Of a stretch of DNA of 58,074 nt, positions 16,222 to 25,255 are shown piece after piece (positions within the stretch are counted from its first letter, which is position 1; each line of letters starts with the position of its first letter). A program made the position numbers and the translations under genes. This DNA comes from an uncultured Paracoccaceae bacterium (GTDB lineage: Bacteria > Pseudomonadota > Alphaproteobacteria > Rhodobacterales > Rhodobacteraceae). The DNA is taken from NCBI GenBank assembly GCA_947493745.1, contig CANLSM010000022.1:1-58074 (forward strand). The letters are read 5' to 3'. Under the pieces are notes generated by a model, which saw nothing but the letters and a program-made list of their open reading frames with translations, did no database searches and was not told the origin of the DNA.

Positions 16222-16722
16222 TCAGGGCGTCAGAAAAAGATCGGTGTCTCCGGGCTTCAGGCTATGGGCCGTCAGAACGGCGTTGATCTGTCCGCGATGA
16301 TGGGTCTGGTGGTTGAAGAAATGAGTGATGCAAAGCGCCAGCGGTCTTGTTACCTCGCGGCCCGCAGCTCCGGAAAACCAGGTCAGATCGGCGGAAAGAT
16401 CCGCGCCTTGGGTCCGGGCGGCCCAATCGCTGATCATGCTGTCCTGCGATATCCGCGCGGCCTTCAGCCGTGACCAGTTTTCTGCCTCGTGAATGCTTCG
16501 GGTGATGTCGGGCTGCTCTGGCCCGGGTACATCGGTAAAGCGGCTGAGCCAGATGCGATCCGCCCAAAGCAGGTGGTTCAGCGTTGCCTCGACCGAGCCA
16601 AAGAAGAGACCCGCATCAGCCTTTCGGTCAGCCGCTTCCATCGTGTCCGCGCAGTCATAGACCTGCGTGTTCTGCCACGCATTGTAGCGCGCCATCTGCG
16701 TGACGAAATCGGGCAGGATCAT
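16222..16722 (-). CDS. DinB family protein
   Basis: Encodes 166 residues. It has the DinB four-helix layout with three His expected to hold a metal: NHLLWADRIW near residue 50 and THFFNHQTHHRGQIN near residue 135, the latter being the family's most conserved segment. DinB/YfiT-type proteins are metal-dependent transferases, some using bacillithiol or other thiols, and several members are of unknown substrate. The gene stands directly downstream of a CoxG-like gene in the same direction with a five-base gap, so co-transcription is likely. Confidence 0.85.
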   Translation of the reverse strand: MILPDFVTQMARYNAWQNTQVYDCADTMEAADRKADAGLFFGSVEATLNHLLWADRIWLSRFTDVPGPEQPDITRSIHEAENWSRLKAARISQDSMISDWAARTQGADLSADLTWFSGAAGREVTRPLALCITHFFNHQTHHRGQINAVLTAHSLKPGDTDLFLTP

Positions 16723-16727
16723 GAATG

Positions 16728-17237
16728 TCAGCCGATCAGTTTCTTTACCCAGCCCTTTTTCTGGGGCTCATCGCCATCTTCCTCGGCAACCTCTGCGGGG
16801 CCTTCGATCTGCTCCTGAAAGTTGGTGAAGAACTTGTCGGCCATGTTCTTGGCGAAACCGTCGATCAGACGGGAGCCCAATTGCGCGATCTTGCCGCCGA
16901 CCTTGGCTTCAACGGCGTATTCCAGCTCGGTTCCGCCTTCGACCTCGGTCAGCTTCACATCAGCGCTGCCCTTGGCAAAACCTGCCGCGCCGCCCTTGCC
17001 TTCGCCGGAAATGGTGTAGCTTTCGGGCGCATTCACGTTCGAGAGCGTCACCGCCCCCTTGAAGGTTGCCTTCACCGGGCCGACCTTCTGGGTGACCGTG
17101 GCCGAAAACCCCTCATCGGGGGAGCCGGTCAATTCGGTGCAGCCCGGAATGGAGGCCTTCAGAGTTTCCGCATCGTTGAGCGCGGCCCAGACTGTCTGCC
17201 TGTCTGCCGCAATGACCCGCGAGCCTGTAAGTTCCAT
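16728..17237 (-). CDS. coxG: CoxG-type SRPBCC protein
   Basis: Encodes 169 residues with the N-terminal pattern of carbon monoxide dehydrogenase subunit G: MELTGSRVIAADRQTVWAAL, then LKASIPGCTEL and EYAVEAKVGGKIAQLGSRLI. The fold should be a START/SRPBCC ligand-binding domain, followed by an acidic and then basic tail. CoxG is thought to recruit or anchor molybdenum hydroxylases to the membrane. In this window the other cox/xdh-type maturation genes are 28 kb away and no dehydrogenase gene is present, so the partner is unknown. Confidence 0.85.
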   Translation of the reverse strand: MELTGSRVIAADRQTVWAALNDAETLKASIPGCTELTGSPDEGFSATVTQKVGPVKATFKGAVTLSNVNAPESYTISGEGKGGAAGFAKGSADVKLTEVEGGTELEYAVEAKVGGKIAQLGSRLIDGFAKNMADKFFTNFQEQIEGPAEVAEEDGDEPQKKGWVKKLIG

Positions 17238-17320
17238 ACTGTTCCCTCCTGCGGGCTGTCTGACGTTTCCCCACTCAAAGAGCAGGAGCGCGCCGGATGC
17301 AAGCCCTTTGGCCTTGGCAA

Positions 17321-18718
17321 TTAGTTCAAGACGTAAGGCAGAATGCTGCGTCGATCATGATCGATGGCCAGGCTGCGTTCCATCGGCGGGACGGCGCGTT
17401 GATGACAATCGCGGCGCTCGCAGATGCGGCATGAGATGCCAATCGGCTCGAAAGCGTGATCGGACTGAAGGTCGAGGCCGTCCGCATAGATCAGCGACGG
17501 CGCATGGGCGATCTCGCAGCCCAGACCAATGGCGTAGCGCCGGGTTGGCGTATCATATCCGCCGCCCGGTTTGGACACATCCCGCGCAAGGCAGAAATAC
17601 CGGATCCCGTCTGGGGTCTCGGCCAACTGACGCAGGAAGGTGCCCGGCGTCTCGAAGGCGCGGTGCACGTTCCACAACGGGCATGCGCCCCCGAACCGGG
17701 CAAATTGCAGGCGCGTCGCGGAATGCCGTTTGGTGATCGTACCTGCCTGATCGACACGCACGAAAAAGAACGGCACGCCCTTGGCGCCGGAGCGTTGCAG
17801 GGTCGAGAGGCGGTGCGCCACCTGTTCGATCGAGGCCCCGAAACGCGTGCTCAGGCGCTCCAGATCGTGACGGGTGTCAATCGCTGCGTCCAGAAAGGCG
17901 CTGTAGGGAAGAACCACAGCGCCCGCGAAGTAGTTGGCCAGCCCGACCTTGCAGATATCCCGCGCGGTCGGCGTCCCGAAGCCCGCCAGATCAAGGGTCG
18001 CCTCAAGCAGGTCATCATGGCTGAGAAGGGCGATCTGGTGGGCAATTTGAAATGCCATCGAAGCGCGGCTCTGGCGGGTGGACAGGCTGAGCAGTCCCGC
18101 CTCGCGATCGAGATGCCGCAGCGCCGGACCGTCCTTCAGGTGCACCTTGATCGACATGTTGGTCTCCATCCAGGCCTCCATCGCGCCGAGCTTGTCCTCG
18201 CCTTCAAGCGTTGCGGAGAAGTGCTCGGCGGCCCTGTCCACCGCGTCGACATAGTTGTCGCAGTAATGGAAGAAGTCGCGCACCTCCTCCCATGGCAGGG
18301 GGGCCAGGGCGACACCCTCCGAGCCGAGCGCCTCGTTGAGCGATGCCAGTTGTTCGGAGCTTTGCCGATGCGCCCGGTGCAGCGTCAGAAAGGCGCGCGC
18401 CAGCGTTGGCGCGTTCGAGGCGGCCAGTTTGAGATCCGACAGTGGCGGCGTGTCGGCACCGAATACAGGATCCGCCAGCGCCTCGCGCATATCCGCCACG
18501 ATGCGCTCGCTTTCACCTGCGGCGAGTTCAGAGACGTCGAAGGCAAACTCCTGGGCCAGTCCCAGCACCACGAGCGCGGAAACCGGCCTGTGGTTGTTCT
18601 CCATCTGATTGAGATAGGACAGCGAAACGCCAAGACGTCCGGCAAAGTCCTTCTGGGTCAGATCAAGCCTCTGTCTGATCTCGCGCAGTTTTGCGCCGGC
18701 ATAGAGTTTCTGGGCCAT
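17321..18718 (-). CDS. pccR: ScfR-type transcription regulator of propionyl-CoA metabolism (PccR)
   Basis: Encodes 465 residues. The N-terminus is an XRE helix-turn-helix ([20 protein letters not shown], then [19 protein letters not shown]). The rest matches the short-chain fatty acyl-CoA regulator family, with a mid IrrE-like region ([20 protein letters not shown]) and a C-terminal Cys cluster ([15 protein letters not shown]). In Rhodobacter sphaeroides, PccR senses acyl-CoA status and controls propionyl-CoA carboxylase. Here the gene diverges from pccB and the shared spacer holds five TTYGCAA motifs. The ATG at 18718 starts the standard product. Confidence 0.9.
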   Translation of the reverse strand: MAQKLYAGAKLREIRQRLDLTQKDFAGRLGVSLSYLNQMENNHRPVSALVVLGLAQEFAFDVSELAAGESERIVADMREALADPVFGADTPPLSDLKLAASNAPTLARAFLTLHRAHRQSSEQLASLNEALGSEGVALAPLPWEEVRDFFHYCDNYVDAVDRAAEHFSATLEGEDKLGAMEAWMETNMSIKVHLKDGPALRHLDREAGLLSLSTRQSRASMAFQIAHQIALLSHDDLLEATLDLAGFGTPTARDICKVGLANYFAGAVVLPYSAFLDAAIDTRHDLERLSTRFGASIEQVAHRLSTLQRSGAKGVPFFFVRVDQAGTITKRHSATRLQFARFGGACPLWNVHRAFETPGTFLRQLAETPDGIRYFCLARDVSKPGGGYDTPTRRYAIGLGCEIAHAPSLIYADGLDLQSDHAFEPIGISCRICERRDCHQRAVPPMERSLAIDHDRRSILPYVLN

Positions 18719-18734
18719 GTCCGTCCTCCCGTTA

Positions 18735-18782
18735 TTCGCAATTTTGCAATTCGCAAACAATATTTGCAATAGTATTTGCAAA
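18735..18782. promoter_or_regulatory. PccR operator array (TTYGCAA repeats)
   Basis: Five copies of TTYGCAA lie in 48 bases at 18735, 18743, 18750, 18763 and 18775. The last two form TTTGCAAT-AGTA-TTTGCAAA, which fits the TTTGCAAA-N4-TTTGCAAA arrangement I recall as the ScfR/PccR operator. The array is next to the regulator's own start and 74 bases ahead of pccB, so one bound complex could control both promoters. Confidence 0.8.
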
Positions 18783-18855
18783 TATGCCGATAAGTGCTTC
18801 TGTCGGCGTCCTTCCGGATGTATGTTGCAGCGCAAACCGGTCAGGGAGGACCGCC

Positions 18856-20388
18856 ATGCAAGATATTCTTCGTGAACTGGAAAACCGGCGCGAACAGGCC
18901 CGGCTCGGCGGCGGGCAGAAACGGATCGACGCGCAACACGCCAAAGGCAAGCTGACCGCGCGGGAGCGGCTGGATGTCCTGCTCGACGAGGGCTCGTTCG
19001 AGGAGTTCGACATGTTTGTCGCGCACCGGGCCACCGAGTTTGGCATGGACGCGCACAAATACCCCGGTGATGGTGTGGTCACCGGATGGGGCACGATCAA
19101 CGGACGCATCGTCTATGTGTTCAGCCAGGACTTCACCGTGCTCGGCGGTTCGCTGTCCGAGACCCATGCCCAGAAGATCTGCAAGATCATGGACATGGCG
19201 ATGAAAAACGGTGCGCCGGTGATCGGGTTGAACGATTCCGGCGGCGCGCGGATACAGGAAGGGGTCGCCAGCCTCGCGGGCTATGCGGATGTATTCCAGA
19301 AAAACATCATGGCTTCGGGCGTTGTGCCGCAGATCAGCGTGATCATGGGGCCCTGCGCGGGCGGTGCGGTCTATTCGCCCGCCATGACCGACTTCATATT
19401 CATGGTGCGTGACAGTTCCTACATGTTCGTGACCGGCCCGGATGTCGTCAAAACGGTAACCAACGAAATCGTCACGGCCGAGGAACTGGGCGGGGCCAAA
19501 ACCCACACCTCGAAATCCTCCGTGGCCGATGGCGCATTCGAGAACGATATCGAGGCGCTTCACGAGGTCCGTCGTCTGGTTGACTTCCTGCCCCTGAACA
19601 ATCGCGAGAAACCGCCCACGCGCCCGTTCTTCGACGACCCGAACCGGGTGGAGATGTCGCTGGATACGCTGATCCCGGACAATCCCAACAAGCCCTACGA
19701 CATGAAGGAACTCATCGGAAAACTGGCCGATGAGGGCGATTTCTACGAGATCCAGCAGGACTTCGCAAAAAACATTCTGACGGGATTTGTTAGGCTGGAA
19801 GGGCAAACCGTTGGCGTCGTGGCCAATCAGCCGATGGTGCTGGCCGGTGTTCTGGATATCGATTCGAGCCGCAAGGCCGCCCGCTTTGTCCGCTTCTGCG
19901 ATGCGTTTGAAATTCCGATTCTGACACTTGTGGATGTGCCTGGCTTTCTGCCGGGGACGGCGCAGGAATATGGTGGCGTGATCAAGCACGGGGCCAAGCT
20001 GCTCTTTGCCTATGGCGAGGCGACTGTGCCCAAGGTGACTGTGATCACTCGCAAGGCCTATGGTGGGGCTTACGATGTGATGGCGTCCAAGCATCTGCGC
20101 GGAGACTTCAACTACGCGTGGCCAAGCGCGGAAATCGCGGTGATGGGGGCCAAGGGGGCGGTTGAGATCATCTATCGCTCGGAGTTGGGCGATGCGAAGA
20201 AGATCGCGAGCCGTACCAAGGATTACGAGGACCGCTTTGCCAATCCGTTTGTTGCCGCAGAGAAGGGGTTCATCGATGAGGTGATCATGCCCCATTCAAC
20301 CCGCAGGCGTGTGGCGCGGGCCTTTGCGTCCCTGCGCGGCAAGCGGCTTGAGAATCCGTGGAAGAAACATGACAACATCCCGCTTTGA
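18856..20388 (+). CDS. pccB: Propionyl-CoA carboxylase beta subunit (carboxyltransferase)
   Basis: Encodes 510 residues, the usual length. It transfers carboxyl from carboxybiotin to propionyl-CoA, giving (S)-methylmalonyl-CoA. Both crotonase-like halves are visible, with oxyanion segments [14 protein letters not shown] and [14 protein letters not shown] in the N-half and [19 protein letters not shown] with [15 protein letters not shown] in the C-half. The start follows GGGAGGA. The gene opens the operon that holds pccA about 3.6 kb downstream, after several small genes, and is divergent from its regulator. Confidence 0.95.
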   Translation: MQDILRELENRREQARLGGGQKRIDAQHAKGKLTARERLDVLLDEGSFEEFDMFVAHRATEFGMDAHKYPGDGVVTGWGTINGRIVYVFSQDFTVLGGSLSETHAQKICKIMDMAMKNGAPVIGLNDSGGARIQEGVASLAGYADVFQKNIMASGVVPQISVIMGPCAGGAVYSPAMTDFIFMVRDSSYMFVTGPDVVKTVTNEIVTAEELGGAKTHTSKSSVADGAFENDIEALHEVRRLVDFLPLNNREKPPTRPFFDDPNRVEMSLDTLIPDNPNKPYDMKELIGKLADEGDFYEIQQDFAKNILTGFVRLEGQTVGVVANQPMVLAGVLDIDSSRKAARFVRFCDAFEIPILTLVDVPGFLPGTAQEYGGVIKHGAKLLFAYGEATVPKVTVITRKAYGGAYDVMASKHLRGDFNYAWPSAEIAVMGAKGAVEIIYRSELGDAKKIASRTKDYEDRFANPFVAAEKGFIDEVIMPHSTRRRVARAFASLRGKRLENPWKKHDNIPL

Positions 20389-20391
20389 GCC

Positions 20392-20817
20392 ATGACCACA
20401 TGGGTCCTCACACATGACGAGACGGTCACCCTTTTGCATGCCAAGGGGGCTCCGGCGCGCTGGGATCTGCAGGTGACCGCATCCTGGTCGCTGCCCGACC
20501 TTGCCGTGAGGAGGGCGCAGTTTCGAGCCCGGATGTGTCACCAGATCCGTCAGGATATCTGGCGGAAACTGAAGGACTTGCGTGGCTTTTCACCCATGGT
20601 GGCCGTGGACCTTTCGGATCAGCCGGGCAGGGCGCAGCTGCTGACCGTGCAGGCCGGTGGTTCGATCCCGGTGCAGGCCCATCTCAGCCCGCGCCATCGC
20701 GAACAGGTCGAGAGCCTGCTGAACGAGCAGGACAGACAGAACCGCTGGATGCGCCATGCCGCGCGTTCATCCGCGTTCGTCGGTGTTCTTGCACGCGATC
20801 CGGAGGTGTTGCTGTGA
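20392..20817 (+). CDS. Conserved hypothetical protein of the pcc operon
   Basis: Encodes 141 residues with no signal, membrane span or catalytic motif I can recognise. The sequence has a beta-rich N-terminal half (TTWVLTHDETVTLLHAKG) and a helical, Arg-rich C-terminal part ending in MRHAARSSAFVGVLAR. It starts three bases after the pccB stop and is therefore co-transcribed. Its codon usage fits the neighbours. The position suggests a role with propionyl-CoA carboxylase, but the sequence gives no direct hint. Confidence 0.65.
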   Translation: MTTWVLTHDETVTLLHAKGAPARWDLQVTASWSLPDLAVRRAQFRARMCHQIRQDIWRKLKDLRGFSPMVAVDLSDQPGRAQLLTVQAGGSIPVQAHLSPRHREQVESLLNEQDRQNRWMRHAARSSAFVGVLARDPEVLL

Positions 20818-21052
20818 AGACACATGTTCGGAAGTACGATCAGGCAATGAGACAAGGACATGCGATGGTTGCAGACGATGCCGCCTTGCGACTTTGGGCC
20901 TACTCTGTCCGCTTCGCCCATCAAGTCGTTGCATCCTCTCGGAGATTTGGTAACGTTGCTTGGTCTGTGGTGGGCCTTGGGAGGTTTTCCAACTCACGTC
21001 GGCACGCTGCACAGGCAGATATTTTGACTTCATCCCAAGGAAGGATCAAAGG

Positions 21053-21184
21053 ATGTCAATCATTCTCAAAGCCACAGCCCTCGCTGCTGCTGCATTCGTG
21101 CTCGCCGCATGCTCCAGCCCAGAGCCCGAGCCGGCACCGCCGCCTGTCATCGAACCTGCGCCGACATTCGACTCCAAGTTCTGA
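21053..21184 (+). CDS. Very small lipoprotein, pcc operon
   Basis: Encodes 43 residues, mostly signal peptide: MSIILKATALAAAAFVLAAC with the lipobox LAAC, then a Pro/Glu-rich mature tail of about 24 residues. AAGG before the ATG supports the start. Such minimal lipoproteins are common but rarely characterised. It is followed by a strong terminator, so it may be the end of the pccB transcript. Confidence 0.65.
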   Translation: MSIILKATALAAAAFVLAACSSPEPEPAPPPVIEPAPTFDSKF

Positions 21185-21245
21185 TCGGCTGACAGCCAGG
21201 CCATGTGACGTCGTCACATCGGACATCGGCAAACAAGATCTTTCC

Positions 21246-21276
21246 TCGGGCGCGGTCTCCGCGCCCGATGCCTTTT
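21246..21276 (+). terminator. Intrinsic terminator after the small lipoprotein gene
   Basis: Stem TCGGGCGCGG with CCGCGCCCGA around a TCT loop (21246-21268), ten perfect pairs, then TGCCTTTT. This should end much of the pccB-lipoprotein transcript before the next genes. Confidence 0.8.
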
Positions 21277-21310
21277 CTGCAAGGCCCTGTGAAGACCGCG
21301 GGAGGGCCCA

Positions 21311-21661
21311 ATGCTGAAGCACAGAGGCTTCCCCGGCCGTCTCAGGGGCACAGATTTTCAGTTCATCATCCGCCGTCCCTCCAAATCCGGTGCAACGGAG
21401 TTGAAGGCGCGCGAGCGGTATGCTGACCGGCGCAAACCGGATCGCGATGCTGATACCGGCTTTCTGGAGGCCCTCTGGGAGCATTTCGGCGACCAGCCTT
21501 TTGAGCGTGGCAATCTGGATGCCGGTCGTCTGAACTGGCTTTTCGGGCGCGAGGTCTTAGCCGCGGAGGATCCGTTTGATCCGGCCAGCTATGAGGCGCT
21601 TCTGCGGGTTGATGAAGCCGTGGCCCGGCGCAACTTCCCGCAGATTTTCGAGGCGGAGTGA
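21311..21661 (+). CDS. Conserved hypothetical protein between pccB and pccA
   Basis: Encodes 116 residues, rich in Arg at the start and acidic at the end (WEHFGDQPFERGNLDAGRLN, then FPQIFEAE). No signal, membrane span or known motif is visible. It lies in the spacer between the pccB terminator and the pccA gene. The frame is well formed with normal codon use and an acceptable GGAGGG ribosome site, so it is likely a real gene. Function unknown. Confidence 0.55.
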   Translation: MLKHRGFPGRLRGTDFQFIIRRPSKSGATELKARERYADRRKPDRDADTGFLEALWEHFGDQPFERGNLDAGRLNWLFGREVLAAEDPFDPASYEALLRVDEAVARRNFPQIFEAE

Positions 21662-21850
21662 GTCGGACATGGCCGTCTTTTCAATCACATATCCGAAATA
21701 TTCTGTAAGAAATAAACACGGAAACCCAAGAATAGGTCGTTTCCCGCCGATGCAAAGAGATCAAGCGACCGTGTATAGCGGTTGCCTGCGCCCAACAGTA
21801 CTCTGCCCGTGCCGGGGAGCAGTCCGGCGAAACATATGCCGGAGAATGAA

Positions 21851-22069
21851 ATGGCGTACTTCAAATACACCTCGCTTGCAGCCGCGGCCCTGTTGCTCAC
21901 GGCCTGCGGATACAGCACGGCCGATCGTGCGGCCAGCGGTGCGGCCATCGGCGGTGGCACGGCTGCGGTTGTGGGCGGCGATGTCGTCGCGGGTGCCGCT
22001 GTCGGCGCAGCCGTCGGTGCGATCACCGATCCCAACGACATCAACCTCGGAAAGCCTGTCTGGCGGTGA
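21851..22069 (+). CDS. Glycine-zipper-like small lipoprotein (first of a pair)
   Basis: Encodes 72 residues from the ATG at 21851, preceded by GGAG. The signal ends at LTAC. The mature part is a Gly/Ala-rich zipper-like stretch (ASGAAIGGGTAAVVGGDVVA, then GAAVGAAVGAI). Proteins with such stretches insert in or span membranes in some systems. It shares its zipper and its overall plan with the next gene, so the two arose by duplication. An earlier ATG at 21836 has a poorer ribosome site. Confidence 0.7.
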   Translation: MAYFKYTSLAAAALLLTACGYSTADRAASGAAIGGGTAAVVGGDVVAGAAVGAAVGAITDPNDINLGKPVWR

Positions 22070-22135
22070 GGTCTATGAACTGCACCGTTGGGGGCTGCGG
22101 TTTCAATCTGATACCGAACTTCAGAGGAAAACGAG

Positions 22136-22318
22136 ATGCGTAAACTCAAGCCAGCTTTCCTGGCCCTTGGTCTTCTCGGGCTTGCAGCCTGCGGCGACAC
22201 CTATCTTGAGCGCGGCGCCAGCGGTGCGGCCATCGGGGCAGGCGGCGCAGCCGTCACGGGCGGTGATCCGCTTCTGGGCGCGGTTGTCGGCGGGGCCGTG
22301 GGCGTCGTCACCAAATAG
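22136..22318 (+). CDS. Glycine-zipper-like small lipoprotein (second of a pair)
   Basis: Encodes 60 residues. The signal peptide ends with the lipobox LAAC (Cys 19), and the mature part repeats the Gly/Ala zipper of its neighbour (GASGAAIGAGGAAVTGGD, then GAVVGGAVGVV). GAGG lies just before the start. A strong terminator follows 37 bases downstream. Both lipoproteins lie directly ahead of pccA. Confidence 0.7.
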   Translation: MRKLKPAFLALGLLGLAACGDTYLERGASGAAIGAGGAAVTGGDPLLGAVVGGAVGVVTK

Positions 22319-22355
22319 CTGCTGCTGCGGCTTCAATTCTGAACACGATCTGAAA

Positions 22356-22394
22356 GCACTGCTGGCGAGCGATCATCTCGCCAGCGGTGTTTTT
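22356..22394 (+). terminator. Intrinsic terminator ahead of pccA
   Basis: CACTGCTGGCGAG pairs with CTCGCCAGCGGTG around a seven-base loop, followed by TTTTTT. With 13 pairs (one G-U) and a full T-run, it is the strongest terminator seen in the window. pccA must therefore have its own promoter in the 110 bases that follow, or readthrough is regulated. Confidence 0.9.
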
Positions 22395-22503
22395 TGTATC
22401 CCAGGGCATCGTGCGACCCGTTTCGCCACCTGCCGAATGAACCATCCAATAAAAAGAACACGTGTGACCGGGCGCCAGTATCGCGCCGGCGGGAGGGGTT
22501 GAT

Positions 22504-24504
22504 ATGTTTGAGAAGATTCTGATCGCCAACCGGGGAGAGATTGCCTGCCGGGTGATCAAGACGGCCCGCAGGATGGGCATCCGGACGGTCGCGATCTACT
22601 CGGATGCGGACTGCAATGCGCTTCATGTCGAGATGGCTGACGAGGCAGTTCATATCGGCCCGCCGCCAGCCTCCGAATCCTACATCGTGATCGACAAGGT
22701 CATGCAGGCAATCCGCGACACGGGCGCCGAGGCGGTTCATCCGGGCTATGGCTTCCTGTCCGAGCGGGCGGAGTTTGCCGAGGCGCTGAAGCAGGCGGGC
22801 GTCGCCTTCATTGGTCCGCCCGTCGGGGCGATCGAGGCTATGGGCGACAAGATCACCTCGAAGAAGCTCGCGGCCGAGGCCGGGGTTTCGACGGTGCCGG
22901 GCTATATGGGCCTGATCGGGGATGCGGATGAGGCGGTGAAGATCGCGGGCGAGATCGGCTATCCGGTGATGATCAAGGCCTCCGCAGGTGGTGGCGGCAA
23001 GGGCATGCGCATCGCCTGGACCGATGAGGAAGCACGGGAGGGCTTCCAGTCCTCCAAGAACGAGGCCAAGGCCAGTTTCGGCGACGACCGCATCTTCATC
23101 GAGAAATTCGTGACCCAGCCTCGCCATATCGAGATCCAGGTTCTCGGGGATACGCATGGCAGTTGTATCTATCTGGGCGAGCGGGAGTGCTCGATCCAGC
23201 GCCGGAACCAGAAGGTAATTGAGGAGGCCCCGTCTCCGTTTCTCGACGAGACAACCCGCAAGGCGATGGGAGAGCAGGCGGTCGCGCTGGCGCAGGCGGT
23301 GGACTATTGTTCGGCCGGGACGGTGGAGTTCATCGTCGACGGGGATCGCAACTTTTACTTCCTTGAGATGAACACACGGCTTCAGGTGGAACATCCCGTG
23401 ACCGAACTGATCACAGGGGTCGATCTGGTCGAGCAGATGATCCGGGTGGCGGCGGGCGAGAAGCTGAGCCTGACCCAGAATGATGTGAAGCTGAATGGCT
23501 GGGCCATGGAAAGCAGGCTCTATGCCGAGGATCCCTATCGCGGCTTTCTGCCATCCATTGGCCGTCTGACCCGCTATCGCCCGCCTCAGGAACTTGCGAC
23601 CGATGAAGCCGCGGTGCGCAATGACACCGGTGTCTATGAGGGCGGCGAGATCTCGATGTACTATGATCCGATGATCGCCAAACTCTGTACATGGGCACCG
23701 GACAGGGCAGGGGCGATCGAGGAGATGCGCAACGCGCTGGACGCGTTCGAGATCGAGGGCATCAGTCACAACCTGCCATTTCTCGCAGCGGTCATGGACC
23801 ATCCGCGTTTTGTCTCGGGCGAGATCACGACGGCCTTCATCGAGGAGGAGTATCCCGACGGTTTTGCGGGCGCCTTCCCGGGTGTCGAGACGCTGACCGA
23901 ACTTGCGGCGGGCGCTGCCGCGCTCAAGATGCGCGTAGAGGAGCGGGCCGCACAGATTTCGGGTGCGATGCGCAATCACCGGCGGCGCATTGATCCGCAT
24001 TGGGTCGTGGCGCTGGGAGAACATCGTTTTGATGTCGAGGTGGTAGAGGAAGGTGGCGTGGCCCGTGTCCGGCTGAACGGTGCCCAGTATGACGTGATAA
24101 CCGACTGGCAGCCGGGCCAGACGCTTTGCCGTGCGACGATCAACGGCAAGCCGATGATCGCAAAGATCGATCTGATCACAGGTGGCGCGCGGCTGCGGTA
24201 TCGCGGCGCGGATCTCAAGGTGCTTGTGATGACGCCCAGAGTTGCTGAGCTTGCCGCGCTGATGCCCGAGAAGGTGGCCCCCGACACATCCCTGATGCTG
24301 CTCTGCCCGATGCCGGGTCTGATTGTCTCGGTCGCTGTGGAAGAGGGGGACGAGGTGCAGGAAGGCCAGGTTCTTTGTACGATTGAAGCGATGAAGATGG
24401 AAAACGTGCTGCGGGCCGAACGCAAGGGTACGGTTGCCAGGATCAATGCGGGTCCGGGCGACAGTCTGGCTGTCGATGACGTGATCATGGAGTTCGAAGG
24501 CTGA
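22504..24504 (+). CDS. pccA: Propionyl-CoA carboxylase alpha subunit (biotin carboxylase)
   Basis: Encodes 666 residues. The N-terminal biotin carboxylase is complete: FEKILIANRGEIACRVI, the ATP-grasp loop KASAGGGGKGMRIAW, EFIVDGDRNFYFLEMNTRLQ and VEHPVTELITGVDLVEQM. The BT domain and a C-terminal biotinyl domain follow, with the acceptor Lys at residue 631 in IEAMKMEN. It uses ATP and bicarbonate to carboxylate biotin for PccB. The last base overlaps the next gene's start (TGATG). Confidence 0.96.
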   Translation: MFEKILIANRGEIACRVIKTARRMGIRTVAIYSDADCNALHVEMADEAVHIGPPPASESYIVIDKVMQAIRDTGAEAVHPGYGFLSERAEFAEALKQAGVAFIGPPVGAIEAMGDKITSKKLAAEAGVSTVPGYMGLIGDADEAVKIAGEIGYPVMIKASAGGGGKGMRIAWTDEEAREGFQSSKNEAKASFGDDRIFIEKFVTQPRHIEIQVLGDTHGSCIYLGERECSIQRRNQKVIEEAPSPFLDETTRKAMGEQAVALAQAVDYCSAGTVEFIVDGDRNFYFLEMNTRLQVEHPVTELITGVDLVEQMIRVAAGEKLSLTQNDVKLNGWAMESRLYAEDPYRGFLPSIGRLTRYRPPQELATDEAAVRNDTGVYEGGEISMYYDPMIAKLCTWAPDRAGAIEEMRNALDAFEIEGISHNLPFLAAVMDHPRFVSGEITTAFIEEEYPDGFAGAFPGVETLTELAAGAAALKMRVEERAAQISGAMRNHRRRIDPHWVVALGEHRFDVEVVEEGGVARVRLNGAQYDVITDWQPGQTLCRATINGKPMIAKIDLITGGARLRYRGADLKVLVMTPRVAELAALMPEKVAPDTSLMLLCPMPGLIVSVAVEEGDEVQEGQVLCTIEAMKMENVLRAERKGTVARINAGPGDSLAVDDVIMEFEG

Positions 24505-25133
24505 TGGATGAGCGCATCATAGCAGCCCTGATCGGGGCGGCTGTGGCTGGTCTTCTGGCCTATTTGCGCGAACAGCGCATGGTCGCGCGACGCCGGGCCG
24601 AGAAAATTCGGGACCTGCAGGTGGCGCTTTCAGCCGAGATCCGCGCCTATCTGGCGGTTTTGAAACTCGATGATCCCGATGCCTTTGCGGAGCGGATGCT
24701 GAAGCGGATGCGGGAACATGACGAAAACGGCGACGCTTTCATTCCCTTTGTCCCGCGGGAGAAGAATGACACGATCTTTCAGGTGATCGCAGGTGATCTG
24801 CATATGCTGCCGCAAAGCTCTGTCGATCCGGTGGTTGTCTACTATTCTCAGGTGATCGCGATTGCAGCCCTTATCGAGGACCTGCGCTCTCCGGAATACA
24901 AGGCGCTCAGCGTCGAGCGCCGGATTGATCTCTACAAGTCCTATCTGTCGATGAAGTCAGAGGCGATTGCCTTGGGAGAGGAGGCGCTTTTGCTGATGCA
25001 AAAACATCTCGATGGCGGCCCTAAAGCCGTCGATGATCTTCAAAATAAGCGCGACAAGTTGCCGCCGGACGCATCACGCGCGAAGCCTGTCAGCGACGTC
25101 AGTAGCCCGGCTTCGGTCCGGTCCGACCAGTGA
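24504..25133 (+). CDS. Hypothetical membrane-anchored protein after pccA
   Basis: Encodes 209 residues. An N-terminal hydrophobic helix (IAALIGAAVAGLLAYL) probably anchors it, with the rest in the cytoplasm since basic residues follow (REQRMVARRRAEK). The remainder is helical and charged and ends in a Ser/Asp-rich tail. No known motif. Its ATG overlaps the pccA stop, so translation is coupled, which is the strongest sign that it belongs with propionyl-CoA carboxylase. Confidence 0.65.
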   Translation: MDERIIAALIGAAVAGLLAYLREQRMVARRRAEKIRDLQVALSAEIRAYLAVLKLDDPDAFAERMLKRMREHDENGDAFIPFVPREKNDTIFQVIAGDLHMLPQSSVDPVVVYYSQVIAIAALIEDLRSPEYKALSVERRIDLYKSYLSMKSEAIALGEEALLLMQKHLDGGPKAVDDLQNKRDKLPPDASRAKPVSDVSSPASVRSDQ

Positions 25134-25255
25134 TAGGGCGAGGTTTGTATGTTGTATCAGACATTTAACCTACTTTCTTCACCAATTGCGGGGCCTGGTT
25201 CGGGCACCCTTCATCCTCAATATACGCATTTGAGCCTTAAAAAACAACTCATCGA

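Noticed and set aside
17456-18772. 438-codon open frame opposite pccR
   Set aside because: It is antisense to a well-supported regulator gene and has no recognisable protein features; a GC-rich shadow.
18841-20295. 484-codon open frame opposite pccB
   Set aside because: Antisense to a fully conserved carboxyltransferase; no domain.
20535-21317. 260-codon open frame after pccB
   Set aside because: It overlaps the 141-residue gene and the 43-residue lipoprotein in a different frame and crosses the terminator stem.
22333-24024. 563-codon open frame opposite pccA
   Set aside because: Antisense shadow of the biotin carboxylase gene.
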